From Polyodon spathula (Eukaryota > Chordata > Actinopteri > Acipenseriformes > Polyodontidae): a DNA stretch of 64,000 nucleotides. The translations under genes and the position numbers were made by a program. The notes below the pieces were generated by a model that saw nothing but the letters and a program-made list of their open reading frames with translations, ran no database searches and had not been told where the DNA came from. This document shows positions 11,605 to 21,829 of the stretch, piece after piece (the stretch's first letter is position 1; each line of letters begins with the position of its first letter). Location of the stretch: the NCBI RefSeq assembly GCF_017654505.1, contig NC_054547.1, forward strand, positions 21,259,975 through 21,323,974. The letters run 5' to 3'.

Positions 11605-12048
11605 ATAAGGCAGCTGCAACTGTTTACCTAGATATCATGCAGGATTATATATAGGGGCCAGGGTAATGCTGATCTTTTCCTTCGTTTGGGTTAACGCTTG
11701 GAGAGAGAAGGATTGAGAGAGGAGCTCTCAGAGTGAATTGCATTCATGTTTTGTGTTATTGTGTCTGTTTGTGTAACTGTTTGTTTTGTATTCACCACTA
11801 GACAGTTAAGCACACCTCCGGAACTGTCGCCAGGGTCAGCACGATCCGGAGCACCACTACACACCACACAACCTGTGTCTGCACAGAGCACCTGCACGTC
11901 TGCACTGACCCAGGACTGGTGACCGCGTCTTGTGTTTTATTCGGGACTGTGCCCTGTTTTCGTTATCCCCGCGCTTTACACATTGTTGTGTATAGCTGGG
12001 GATTTATTATTTTATGGTCACCAGACCTGGATTATACACTTTGCCACA
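11605..12048 (+). mobile_element. Partial LTR of the Gmr1-like family
   Basis: From about 11605 this follows the 5' LTR at 35000-35526: GGCAGCTGCAACTGTTTACC, then GCTGATCTTTTCCTTC, the GGTCAGCAC block, GCTTTACACATTGTTGTGTA and a final TTGCCACA at 12048. The first about 180 bp of the LTR are absent, and about 90 bp near the 3' end are deleted around 12030. It is a decayed fragment; no internal region adjoins it. Confidence 0.8.
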
Positions 12049-12144
12049 ATCCCTTATAAGAGAAGTGGGCAAACGATATATTGATATACTTTTTTTTTTT
12101 TTTTACATGAAAAATGAAATACTTTTTATATAGATATGCAAATG

Positions 12145-12182
12145 TCACTTGCTCTGGATAAAAGCATCAGCCAAATCAATTA
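12145..12182 (+). repeat. Short SINE/LINE tail remnant
   Basis: CTCTGGATAAAAGCATC followed by AGCCAAAT resembles a tail common to many fish dispersed repeats. Too short to assign to a family. Confidence 0.35.
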
Positions 12183-12189
12183 ATATGAC

Positions 12190-12727
12190 TGTGGCAGTGC
12201 GATTGCCCTGCACAGTGGTAAATTAGTGTTGGTGTGATTTATGTGGGAATGGGTTTATTGTGTATTGTTTTGGAGTTGATTAGTTTGATTGCATTATTGT
12301 TTACAGACGGGCGCTCGATTGAGACTTGCTGCCTGCTATGCTTGGTTGAGGGAAGGGCAGCAAGTGATTGGCTATGCTGGTCCTCAATCAGCACGTGGGC
12401 GGGTCTCGACCGAGTGTCCGTCAGTTTAAAAACATCGGCAGGAGATTGCTCGGGGCTGCTGCAAGGCCTGCCGTTTTCACGGCACCTTTTGAATTATAGT
12501 TTGGGGTATTGTATTTTATTTTGCACTTTTTGTACAGTTTGCTGTATTTGTCCTCTGTGCGTTACCATCGCTGGTAACGTCACATGACCGCCTTTATTTT
12601 ACTTTCGTTTTCTGTTTTTGTTAATAAATCCTGCGCGCCTGTGCCGGCGTTTCAACACCACCTCAGTCTCTCTGTATGCTTGAACAGCGGCTACCCACAC
12701 GTGTGACCCAAGGAAGACCCTGTCACA
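12190..12727 (+). repeat. 5' LTR of the TRIM/LARD element
   Basis: TGTG...CACA ends, 538 bp. GTTAATAAATC near 12620-12632 may serve as polyadenylation signal. GCGATTGCCCTGCAC near the start is shared with the 48781 solo LTR. Confidence 0.9.
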
Positions 12728-12775
12728 TATGGTGTCAGTGTGGGATTCCGCTGCATCCTGCCGAAGCAAGGCTAG

Positions 12776-13150
12776 ATGGCTACAGAGAGACAGCAGGAGC
12801 AAACCCCTGAAATTTTTTGGGGGGGACAAGGGCAGACCGCAGGTAACCCTGAGGGGCTGCTGAAGGAGAGGGATGGAGCCGCTGTCCTTAAAGGCACTGC
12901 GAAGGAGCCGAGACATCCCGCCCGAACGCCAGAGAGGCCGAGGAGGGTCCGTTCCCGAGAGCTGCAGAAGGAGGAGTTCCGGTCCTGGAAGCTGGCGAGG
13001 GAGGAGGAGAGACTGCCTGCCCGGATGCCAGCGGGAGGAACTGCCTGCCGAGCGTCAGCGAAGGAGGACCTGTCGTTTGTGGGGGATCGTCTCAGAAGGA
13101 GGCGGGTCAATCCTCTGGAGAGGAGCCCCGTGAAGGGACACTGGGTTTAG
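12776..13150 (+). CDS. Hypothetical Arg/Glu-rich frame inside the TRIM/LARD element
   Basis: A 124-residue frame starting 49 bases after the left LTR. It is rich in Arg, Glu and Pro and has no recognisable domain, zinc knuckle or protease motif. Position and composition suggest a relic of a gag leader, but it could equally be a chance frame in GC-rich sequence. Another frame (12873-13133) overlaps it and is of similar character. I would not assume it is translated. Confidence 0.3.
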   Translation: MATERQQEQTPEIFWGGQGQTAGNPEGLLKERDGAAVLKGTAKEPRHPARTPERPRRVRSRELQKEEFRSWKLAREEERLPARMPAGGTACRASAKEDLSFVGDRLRRRRVNPLERSPVKGHWV

Positions 13151-13511
13151 GGGGTAAGCGGGGTTGAATGGGCGCCCCCTTATAGAAGCCCTGGGGGTTA
13201 ATAATTGTTGGTGTGTTAATGGTTGCATGTTAGTAGATTGTTAGTAGATTATTGTATAAATGATGGTGATGGGAAATAATAGTGATGGTAATGATAAATT
13301 ATCGAGATAATAATGGTGATAAATTATATTGATGATACTGTGGTGATAACATTGGAGCCAGTTAGCTGTCTGGTGGTTAGTTGAGGCTGGCTGGGCTCGA
13401 ATGTTCCCTCCCACCCACCCATATGTAGTGTGTTAATAAAAATAAATAAAATTAAATAAGTGAATGGTGTTGTTGGATGAACCCTTAGGGCTCATCCTAA
13501 GGAGGGAGGTA

Positions 13512-14049
13512 TGTGGCAGTGCGATTGCCCTGCACAGTGGTAAATTAGTGTTGGTGTGATTTATGTGGGAATGGGTTTATTGTGTGTCGTTTTGGACTTG
13601 ATAAGTTTGATTGTATTATTGTTTACAGACGGGCGCTCGATTGAGACTTGCTGCCTGCTATGCTTGGTTGAGGGAAGGGCAGCAAGTGATTGGCTGTGCT
13701 GGTCCTCAATCAGCACGTGGGCGAGTCTCGACCGAGTGTCCGTCAGTTTAAAAACATCGGCAGGAGATTGCTCGGGGCTGCTGCAAGGCCTGCCGTTTTC
13801 ACGGCACCTTTTGAATTATAGTTTGGGGTATTGTATTTTATTTTGCACTTTTTGTACAGTTTGCTGTATTTGTCCTCTGTGCGTTACCATCGCTGGTAAC
13901 GTCACATGACCGCCTTTATTTTACTTTCGTTTTCTGTTTTTGTTAATAAATCCTGCGCGCCTGTGCCGGCGTTTCAACACCACCTCAGCCTCTCTGTATG
14001 CTTGAACAGCGGCTACCCACACGCGTGACTCGAGGAAGACCCTGTCACA
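13512..14049 (+). repeat. 3' LTR of the TRIM/LARD element
   Basis: Same length and ends as the left LTR, about 2 percent different. Preceded directly by a polypurine tract. Confidence 0.9.
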
Positions 14050-14267
14050 ATGATATATTTGTTATGGCTTTTATCAGTTTATCAGAGATTTAGACAAGGA
14101 AGCTACATGCTACTCTTGTTTACAATTTCATTCTATGGTATCCAAACAGGAAACTAGATATTTTCAAACAGGAAATAGAGCATTTCTAGAATCGAGCAGA
14201 ACCTTCAGGTTTTCAGCAAAAGCTGGTCATGCATGGATGTAAGCTTAAAAAATGAACACATTTCAAA

Positions 14268-14345
14268 GACTGCCCAGTGGTGCAGTCGGTTAAGGCTGTG
14301 TGCTCATCAAGGATGTCATGTTGAAAGTGCAAACCACGGTAATTT
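14268..14345 (+). repeat. Possible tRNA-derived SINE head
   Basis: CCCAGTGGTGCAGTCGGTTA resembles a pol III A box in tRNA context. The B-box region (GTTGAAAGTGCAAACC) is weak. AT-rich sequence follows. Could be chance. Confidence 0.35.
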
Positions 14346-14622
14346 ATTTTTATTTATTTTATTTTATTTTTTTTGCGATATAAATAAAACATAAATACAT
14401 TGTTTAATATAAATAGTGTGGACATCAAACTACTTGCGATCCCAGGTTTATTTTGATGTTGACCAACATGTGGAATCACATGATTGGTAGATGTCAAGTT
14501 ATTTAGCTTTTCTGTTTGAATAATCACTACACACTCTCAAAAAAGTAAACGGAAGAGGAAGGAGAATAACAATTTTACCTTAGTTTGACGACTTATATCT
14601 CATTCTGTATAAGAGGTTGTGA

Positions 14623-15525
14623 GAACATAAGAACATAAGAAAGTTTACAAACGAGAGGAGGCCATTCGGCTCATCTTGCTCGTTTGGTTGTTAGTAGCTT
14701 ATTGATCCCAAAATCTCATCAAGCAGCTTCTTGAAGGATCCCAGGGTGTCAGCTTCAACAACATTACTGGGGAGTTGATTCCAGACCCCCACAATTCTCT
14801 GTGTAAAAAAGTGTCTCCTATTTTCTGTTCTGAATGCCCCTTTTTCTAAACTCCATTTGTGACCCCTGGTCCTTGTTTCTTTTTTCAGGCTGAAAAAGTC
14901 CCTTGGGTCGACACTGTCAATACCTTTTAGAATTTTGAATGCTTGAATTAGGTCGCCACGTAGTCTTCTTTGTTCAAGACTGAACAGATTCAATTCTTTT
15001 AGCCTGGCTGCATATGACATGCCTTTTAAGCCTGGAATAATTCTGGTCACTCTTCTTTGCACTCTTTCTAGAGCAGCAATATCTTTTTTATAGCGAGGTG
15101 ACCAGAACTGCACACAATATTCAAGATGAGGTCTTACTAGTGCATTGTACAGTTTTAACATTACTTCCCTTGATTTAAATTCAACACTTTTCACAATGTA
15201 TCCGAGCATCTTGTTAGCCTTTTTTATAGCTTCCCCACATTGTCTAGATGAAGACATTTCTGAGTCAACAAAAACTCCTAGGTCTTTTTCATAGATTCCT
15301 TCTCCAATTTCAATATCTCCCATATGATATTTATAATGTACATTTTTATTTCCTGCGTGCAGTACCTTACACTTTTCTCTATTAAATGTCATTTGCCATG
15401 TGTCTGCCCAGTTCTGAATCTTGTCTAGATCATTTTGAATGACCTTTGCTGCTGCAACAGTGTTTGCCACTCCTCCTACTTTTGTGTCAGCTGCAAATTT
15501 AACAAGTTTGCTTACTATACCAGAA
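14623..15525 (-). mobile_element. CR1-type LINE, copy C, 3' part only
   Basis: On the minus strand this is the last 900 bp of the CR1 family, ending in the GAACATAAGAACATAAGAAA tail at its 3' end (14623-14642). It is almost identical to copy B. The match stops at 15525, exactly where the TGTGAGGC unit begins, so the 5' boundary may be a later break rather than ordinary 5' truncation. Confidence 0.9.
14691..15525 (-). pseudogene. CR1 ORF2 C-terminal fragment
   Basis: The frame is open for at least 259 residues and matches the last third of the copy B protein, starting just upstream of the segment after FADD. Only a few residue changes are visible (for example RRATRI to RRVTRI and RIVRVW to RIVGVW). 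It lacks the catalytic polymerase blocks, so it is a fragment without function. Confidence 0.88.
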
Positions 15526-16118
15526 TGTGAGGCGGGAGTGTATTAAATGGAATGTCCAGACAGTAATTTATGTGTACAGAAATAAAATAATTCATTTTTA
15601 TTCTCTATACACAACAAAATAATTAAATAACAAAAGAAAACAAAATGGTGTGAGGGAAGGAGTGCAGGGGTGAAATCCAAAACAAACCGTGATGACTCAT
15701 CTTTAATTGTTTTCGTGGTGACCCATACATAAACAAAAAAGACAAAAGAAATGTTAGTGTTTTTTTTGTTTTAAAAATCCCTCTGTACCAAACCAGTCTC
15801 TCCCTCCACCCGTTACTCCTCCTATTTTACTTTCGGACCAACCCCGAACACAGTAGTACGTTCCCTTTAGTATGTAATGTCCCGCCTCTGTAGTCAGTGG
15901 AACACCAATCCCCAACTGACAAGTGTCCTTATCCTTCACTTGACTCCAGTGGCTGGAATTTACATACTCGTACTTCCGCCCCTCACCAAGGTGCCGCCCC
16001 TCAAAAGATGACTTTTGCCATGGTCACGAGATCTTGGTAAGGGAAGTCCCGAGTTGGTTTGATGCCATCTACTGTCGGGAGGCTGAATCACAGACCGAAA
16101 TCCCTTTGACTCATCACA
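15526..16118 (-). mobile_element. Solo LTR-like unit, copy 1
   Basis: 593 bp from TGTGAGGC to ATCACA, about 95 percent or more similar by eye to 58447-59045. In that other copy a perfect five-base duplication proves the ends. Here no duplication is seen: CAGAA precedes and GAGGC follows. The minus orientation is inferred from an AATAAA-like signal (GAATAAAAATG) near the low-coordinate end. No internal retroelement sequence adjoins. Confidence 0.75.
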
Positions 16119-16429
16119 GAGGCATTTACGTTTTTTTAACATTTGATATAAGAAAGTTTCAGACTTTCTGTACTGGTACAGATGGTAATTCTAAGTGATT
16201 TAGTTTTGCTGCTGACCCAAACAGCCCTCCGGCCGTAGGTTACATTGTCAGTGCATGGGGCCATTCTCACATAGCTATGTCCCCTTTGTACTATACAACT
16301 CCTCCCTACAATCAGCTCGGTGCCATTGTTTATCTAATAGGGAGGGAGATTTACAGCTCTGATTATTCCTCTCCTTATCACATGCCCATATGGTTTCCTG
16401 TATGTGTTTCACAGTCACCATGGCCCTAT

Positions 16430-17400
16430 CTGCACTCTCTAAGCAGTTCTAAGCAAATTTTGCATTTTAATTTAAGGAGAAGTCAAAAGTCAGAGGCAAG
16501 GACCTTTTTGGATACATATGTGGATTACTATCTCTGTTCCATAGTAGCCATTAACCTATATACACTGTAAGGAGTTATAAGCTAGTTTTACATTTTAACT
16601 TAAGGAGAGGTCAAAGTTCGCAAACAAGGTCATTTATGGATAGAGCAAATATGGTTTTCTATATGTATTCCATTGAAACCATGACCCTATCTGCACTTAT
16701 TATAAGCCAGTTTTGTGTTTAACTTTAAGGAGAGGTCAAAGATCATGGTCAAGGCAATTTATGAATAGCACACATGTGGGTTCATATATATGTTCTATAG
16801 TAACCATGACCCTATCAGCACTCTGTAAGGAGTTATAAGCTAGTTTTGAATTTGACCTTACGGAGAGGTCAAAGGTCACGGTCAAGTTAGAGCATGTATG
16901 GGTTAATTTGTGTATTCTATAGTAATTATGACACTGTCTAAACTCTCAAAGGAACTCTAAACAAGTTTTGCGTTTGAGTTTTAGCAAGGTAGTATGTGCA
17001 AATATATGCATTTCGACCATAGCTGAAATATGATTGGCTCGCTGTGACCATGTTTTTTTATGACGCGAGTTGCTTTGCACAGACTTGATGATAGACAATC
17101 TTGCCAAGGCTATGTATGCAAAGTTTTGCTTAAATCGGCATAGCAGTTTCAGAGAAAAAGACGTTGGAATATTTTTGATCAATCCAATATGGCTGCCAAA
17201 CCGTGTGACCAATCGCTGAACAAATCTAAATATAGACCATAACGGTTGTATGTTTCTCAAGTTTCACAGTTGTACCATAAGAGGTTTTGGAGAAGATTTT
17301 ATTAAATTGGTCAATATTCGCGAAAAATCCAATATGGCTGCCAAACCATGTGACCTATGACTTTGTTTTCGCTCTGACACAACTCCCCAATGGCCTCTAC
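16430..17400 (+). repeat. Tandem repeat of about 125-133 bp carrying DR1 motifs, array 1
   Basis: Successive units share TAAGGAGTTATAAGC, AAGGAGAGGTCAAAG and CTATAGTAACCATGACC-like blocks. AGGTCA-type motifs begin at 16480, 16608, 16733 and 16866, so the spacing is 128, 125 and 133 bp. The 16866 copy is a perfect AGGTCAAAGGTCA. The array then gives way to units with CCAATATGGCTGCCAAACC at about 17187 and 17329. The same composite occurs at 25.4 kb and, reversed, at 30-32 kb. Confidence 0.8.
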
Positions 17401-17715
17401 CACCATGCTCTGAAGATTCACAAGTCTACAACACTGTACCTTAACCCTATGCTGCCTACGGGGAATGACCATATTTGGTCATAAATACAAACACTTTCTG
17501 TCTAAGCGCTTGTAGTTTTGGAACCTTAAATCAGAAATTAAAACCCAATACACCTGCAGAAAAGCATTAAGTAGACATTGCCAGTGATGTAATGTATTTT
17601 GTTGTGGGGTGATTTTTTATTTTTTCATATGAGCTACACTTTCCAAAAAACTATCAAAATATGAAAAATAATAAATAATATTTTAAAAAACTTCAGCCTC
17701 TTTCCAAGTGTTATA
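17401..17715. other. Gap before the retrovirus; possible piggyBac-like end
   Basis: TTAACCC at 17441-17447 followed by the palindrome ATGACCATATTTGGTCAT resembles the end of a piggyBac MITE, but no partner end was found. The rest is AT-rich. Confidence 0.3.
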
Positions 17716-17723
17716 TAAAGAAA

Positions 17724-18919
17724 TTGGAATGCCTTGCTCCCCCTCCCTATTACAGCCACGACCCCTCTACTGCACCGGCCCCACTGGATGCTGATGACGA
17801 TGGAGGAAATGACTCAGATGACATCAGCAGCACGGTAACATCCAGCTCCACCCTTGGGGGAGGGTCCAGCCCAGGAAGGCCACAGAACTACGCAGCAGCT
17901 GCAGCAGCACCAGCTCTGACCACACGTTCCCGAACGAAGAACAGTACAAGAGACGTTTCCTTTGGCGGCGTATCCTAACCCCCAACCAAGACCACCTCAA
18001 GGTGTGGCCAGACATGACAACTGGTTACCTGAAGTTCAAATGATATTGCCAAAGACTTGCCTGATCACCAGAAGGATTCTGGGCAGTTCATTGAACAAGT
18101 ACAAGCATTAGTTCAAATGTACCGACCCAGTGCGGGTGAAATTGGACAGGTATTGTGCCGCAAACTGAATTTGGATTGGCAGGCAGTTAGTGAACCCTTT
18201 GACACCACTCTACAGTACAAGAATGAAGGACCTTACATCTCGCAACTCAATGCCCTATTGAAGCGGATTTTGATAAGTGGCCAATACAATCGGATTGGAC
18301 TGTAATTCATAACTGCAAACAAGGATCGGAAGAAAGCTGGGAGGATTATTCGTGATCATAGTGGATTAAAACAGGGCCAAGAACACTTTAATGAAATGTT
18401 AAAAACCATCGTCATGAATGGAATAAAACCCGGCCTTCGAGGTCCAGTAGCCCAATCCTGAATTGGATGGGAGACCGGAACATTGGACAATCTTTTGACA
18501 TACATTGTACATCAAAACTGACAACAGGATGCCAAAAGGAAAAGAAAAAAGAAGACAAAGAAAAGAAACAAGGGAAGTTGCAAATGGTGCAGTTACACTA
18601 CTATCAGAAACAAACACCAGAATATGGTCCCGCACGGGGGGGCAGAGGTGGAAGTCATGGTAGTCGTGGTGGACGAGAATGGGGGCAACAGCAATGGCAG
18701 GGTAGGGGCCCAATGGGTCAAGGGTTCCATACACAACCAGGTAGATGTTATTCATGTGGCGATGAAGGGAATAAAAGTAATGAGTGCAGAAAGCAGCCAG
18801 GAAAATGTTGGACTTGCAGTGATACTGGACATAGGAGTAACAATTGTCCACAACAAGGGGGTGGATCAGGGAACAGGGATACACAGGGTTTATGGGCAGA
18901 TGAACCACAGACACAATGA
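17724..18919 (+). pseudogene. gag: Retroviral gag remnant (late motif, capsid, two zinc knuckles)
   Basis: Gag forms the virion core. The first piece (17724-17978) has a PPPY late-domain motif near its start, then an acidic and Ser/Thr-rich stretch, as in matrix/p12 regions. After a frame break, 18057-18305 has a capsid-like helix-rich piece. A stop and shift follow near 18303-18467. The last piece (to 18919) is basic and Gly/Arg-rich and ends in two nucleocapsid knuckles: CYSCGDEGNKSNEC and CWTCSDTGHRSNNC. In the first knuckle the metal-binding His is replaced by Asn; the second keeps C-x2-C-x4-H-x4-C. At least three breaks make it non-functional. Family assignment of the capsid piece is by position and general character. 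Confidence 0.75.
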
Positions 18920-18959
18920 GATAAGGAGAGAACAGCAGAGAGACCAAGTGACAATAATC

Positions 18960-19170
18960 AGGAAGCACAACAAGTAATATGTCCCCTAATATTTGAAACC
19001 CAAACAAGCCCAAAGGTGAGGTTAAATGTAGCAGGCAAAGAAATAACTTTTTTGATAGACACAGGAGCAGTGATGTCATTAATAAGAAAGAAAGATACTC
19101 AACATCTGAGGGTGTCTAGTGACTCTGTGTCAACAAATAGCAGCCTCTGGTCAAGCTAATATGGAACTAC
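18960..19170 (+). pseudogene. Retroviral aspartic protease remnant
   Basis: A short frame with LIDTGAVMSLI, the active-site Asp-Thr-Gly of retropepsins, preceded by an RLNVAGKE-like strand. The second half (flap and the ILGRD-like helix) cannot be followed, and the frame closes by about 19160. It lies directly after the nucleocapsid part of gag, as expected. Confidence 0.65.
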
Positions 19171-19299
19171 TAACAAAGCAGTGAGTGTAAGGTGTAATGA
19201 TATGTTCGTGATGCACTTGTTAATATATTCCCAATTATGCCCAGTGAACCTGTGTAGATTTACTGGCAGCCCTATGCATAAAGATTGAATGTAACCCTC

Positions 19300-19870
19300 A
19301 GGGCCCCTAATGCATATCAGTTGTGGGTTTCGATCCGACTGGCTCTATGCGTGGGACCTGATGCCGGGGACCCAAATCGCACAGCTAGAGAAACTCACTG
19401 TCGAGTTGTGGGGAGCCCAGCATGAAATCATGCCTGTACCACAAATGCACTGCACCTCCCTGTACTCACACGGTCAGAGAGATTCAGAATTTGAAAACAA
19501 ATGGTTTGTCCACACCCCCATATATGTAGAATATTTAGAATCACAGTATCTATATTGGTCTAGAGATTTTGCCACACTATCCATTAATCTCACTGAGAGA
19601 TAACAAAAAGTATATGAAATAGTGGGAGCAGCCTCACATGTATCACTGACAAAGCATAAAGGCTTTGCGTGGAAAGAGTTGGGTCCATGGGTGCTGAAAA
19701 TGTCCCAACTACGGGACTGGACCCCAGAAAAGAAGGGCGAGTACTCCCCATCCGGTCAAGCATACCGAATGCTAAAAAGGGGGGCTTGGGCCTGCCATAG
19801 GGTGGCACTGGAACTTTCTCCCTGTCCCGATCCACAACCCATAATGCTGATAATCGTGGGGGCAGGTCTG
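19300..19870 (+). pseudogene. Unassigned coding-like segment between protease and reverse transcriptase
   Basis: Two open pieces (19310-19603 and part of 19622-20008) look protein-like, with Trp/Tyr-rich runs such as FENKWFVHTPIYVEYLES and YLYWSRDFATLS. I do not recognise the domain. It occupies the place between protease and polymerase where some retroviruses carry an extra domain such as dUTPase, but no dUTPase motif is visible. It could also be a diverged pol N-terminus. A stop lies at 19601-19603. Confidence 0.4.
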
Positions 19871-21260
19871 GATTGGCTGAAAGACATACCTCAACAATTG
19901 TGGCCCACTGCTAAGAATGATTTTGGATGCATCAATAACTGCGAGCCATTAGTAGTAGAGCCAAGAAGCACCCATCGACCCAAACGAAAGCAATATCCCC
20001 TGGGGTGAGATGCTGTTGAGGGTATTTGACCCCTCCGTGAGGAACTAGTAAAAAGGGGGGCTATAGTACTTGCCACCGGGGCACAATGTAATTCCCCCAT
20101 TCTCCCCATGTGTAAAGCTAATGGAGAATGGCAGTTCGTGCAAGATCTTCGCAAAATTAACTTTGGCTGTGCAGCAAAGGAACCCAATTGTACTGAATCC
20201 AATTACTTGTCTTTCTGATGTCCCCCCGTAAGCCAAATGGTTCTCTGTAATTTGGCAAACGCATTTTTTAGCATACCTATCGAAAACAGTTCTCAAAGTG
20301 GTTTGCTTTCACGTTTGAAGGTAAACAATGGACTTGGACTGTTATGCCACAAGGCTATACCAAGTCCCCGGCCGTGTTTTGTGCTGCTTAGGCAGGCTAA
20401 TTTAGCAAGGTTACTACCCCCTGTTGTGAGTAAGCTAGAACAGTATGTCGATGATTTATTACTGTGCTCTGAATCCTTGGAAGCTAGCAAAACTGATTCG
20501 AAGGCCTTGCTATATTTCCTTGCACAAGAAGGCCACAAAGCCAGCAAGCACAAACTGCAACTCTGCAAGCAGGAAGTTACTTATTTAGGTCACAGACTGT
20601 CAGCTGAAGGGAAGTCTTTGGGTTGTGACAGAGTTGAAGTAATAATAAACATACCACAACCAATTACAAAGAAACAGATGATGACTTTCTTAGGCATGAC
20701 TGGTTATTGAAGGAATTGGATACCTGACTATGCTACAAAGGCACAGCCTCTGCAGGACTTAATACATACTAACCAATTGAAAATGAGTGATACTGTTGTC
20801 TGGACTGATGAGAGCAGGAGCGCTTTTGATGAGCTTAAACAAGGTTTAGCAGCAAGCCCCTGTTTAGGCCTCCCTGACCATGATAAACCCTTTCATCTAT
20901 ATGTATCTGAAAAAAAGAAAAGGTTTTATGTCAGCAGTACTTACTCAAAAACGTGGTGATAAACAACGACCAGTGGGGTACTATTCCAAACGAATGGACG
21001 CAGTAGTTCGTGGTAAGGTTGCCTGCATTAGGGCTGTGGCCACCACCTCGGAAGCAGTTAGTTGCTGTGTGGACAACTTAATAGTCCACATACCCCACGT
21101 GGTGTCCGCCCTGCTTAATCAATGTAAAACTGCACATTTGAGCCCTGCACGACACTTACACTATCAGAATGTGTTGTTGACTATGCCTAATGCTACCATC
21201 CAATGCTGTACTAATTTGAATCCTGCTACCCTCCTTCCTAACAGTGATGATGGTGAGCCC
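19870..21260 (+). pseudogene. pol: Retroviral reverse transcriptase remnant
   Basis: The polymerase N-terminus is seen at about 19890-20008 (LWPTAKNDFG, then KRKQYPLG). Fingers follow at 20060-20165 (SPILPMCK, then WQFVQDLRKIN). After a frame change, palm motif A reads LANAFFSIPI, and the catalytic motif reads QYVDDLLLC at about 20440-20470. The thumb has KLQLCKQEVTYLGH. Connection pieces continue to about 21260. Stops or shifts are evident near 20007, 20216, 20330, 20708 and 20957. Motif A has Asn where the catalytic Asp is expected (LANAF instead of L-x-D-A-F), a loss of a key residue. Not functional. Confidence 0.8.
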
Positions 21261-21321
21261 CACTGATGGTGAGCCCCGACTGTCAACATATAGTAGAGGC
21301 AGTAAGCACTACTGACTAGAT

Positions 21322-21800
21322 TTGAAAGATGAACCTCTTGACAATTGTGATCTCATTCTGTATGTGGATGGGTCAGCACAGCGAAATAATAAAAGGGAAG
21401 GGCTAGTGACCTATGCGGTTGTAACTAATGACCACACGTTAGAATCAGGCAAATTGCCCCCTCATTGGTCTGCTCAGGTGGCAGAACTTGTCACACTCAT
21501 TCGGGCTTGCATGCTCTCTGAAAACCAGACAGTAACCATCTATACTGACAGCCGATATGCATTCTGGGTAGTGCACGACTATGGGGCTCTGTGGAAACTA
21601 CAGGATTTCCTCACCACTTCTAGGAAAACCCATTAATAATGGCAAATTGGTAAAGGCCCTGCTAGAGACCATACAATGTCCAAGAGCTATAGCTGTAGTA
21701 AAATGCGCAGCACACACTAACTCCACTGACGTTGTCTCTCTAGGTAATGCATGAGTTGATGCTGCGGCTAAGGCAGCAGCAAAAGGTAATGGTTCTCCCT
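21322..21800 (+). pseudogene. pol: Retroviral RNase H remnant
   Basis: The frame shows YVDGSAQRNN with the first catalytic Asp, AELVTLIRA with the Glu, and IYTDSRYAF with the second Asp, in the order and spacing of class I retroviral RNase H. It stops at 21634-21636. A piece in another frame (about 21690-21790) has VKCAAHTNSTD and an Ala/Lys-rich end typical of the C-terminus. Confidence 0.8.
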
Positions 21801-21829
21801 CTGTTCAACAATTACTCACCTCCCTTATT

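Larger units (their letters stand above)
12190..14049 (+). mobile_element. Small non-autonomous LTR retrotransposon (TRIM/LARD type), complete
   Basis: Two direct LTRs of 538 bp each flank a 784 bp internal region. Both LTRs start TGTGGCAG and end CTGTCACA. Outside lie ATGAC on the left (12185-12189) and ATGAT on the right (14050-14054), a five-base target duplication with one change. Just after the left LTR is a primer-site-like motif TGGTGTCAGTGTGGGATT (12730-12747); just before the right LTR is the purine tract AAGGAGGGAGGTA (13499-13511). By eye the LTRs differ at about 11 positions, near 2 percent. There is no gag-pol, so mobilisation must have depended on another element. A related solo LTR lies at 48781-49282. 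Confidence 0.9.

Noticed and set aside
12234..12587. A 117-residue hydrophobic frame repeated almost identically at 13556-13909
   Set aside because: It lies wholly within the two LTRs of the TRIM/LARD element, so its duplication is structural. The membrane-like composition comes from T-rich DNA.
15754..15939. A 61-residue minus-strand frame that is also present at 58624-58866 and looks conserved
   Set aside because: Both lie inside two very similar solo LTRs. The protein likeness follows from DNA identity and gives no evidence of selection for coding.
17287..17484. Frame with a TQLPNG-like string that recalls a retroviral RT block
   Set aside because: Only a few residues match, it lies in the repeat array upstream of gag, and no other RT block is near.
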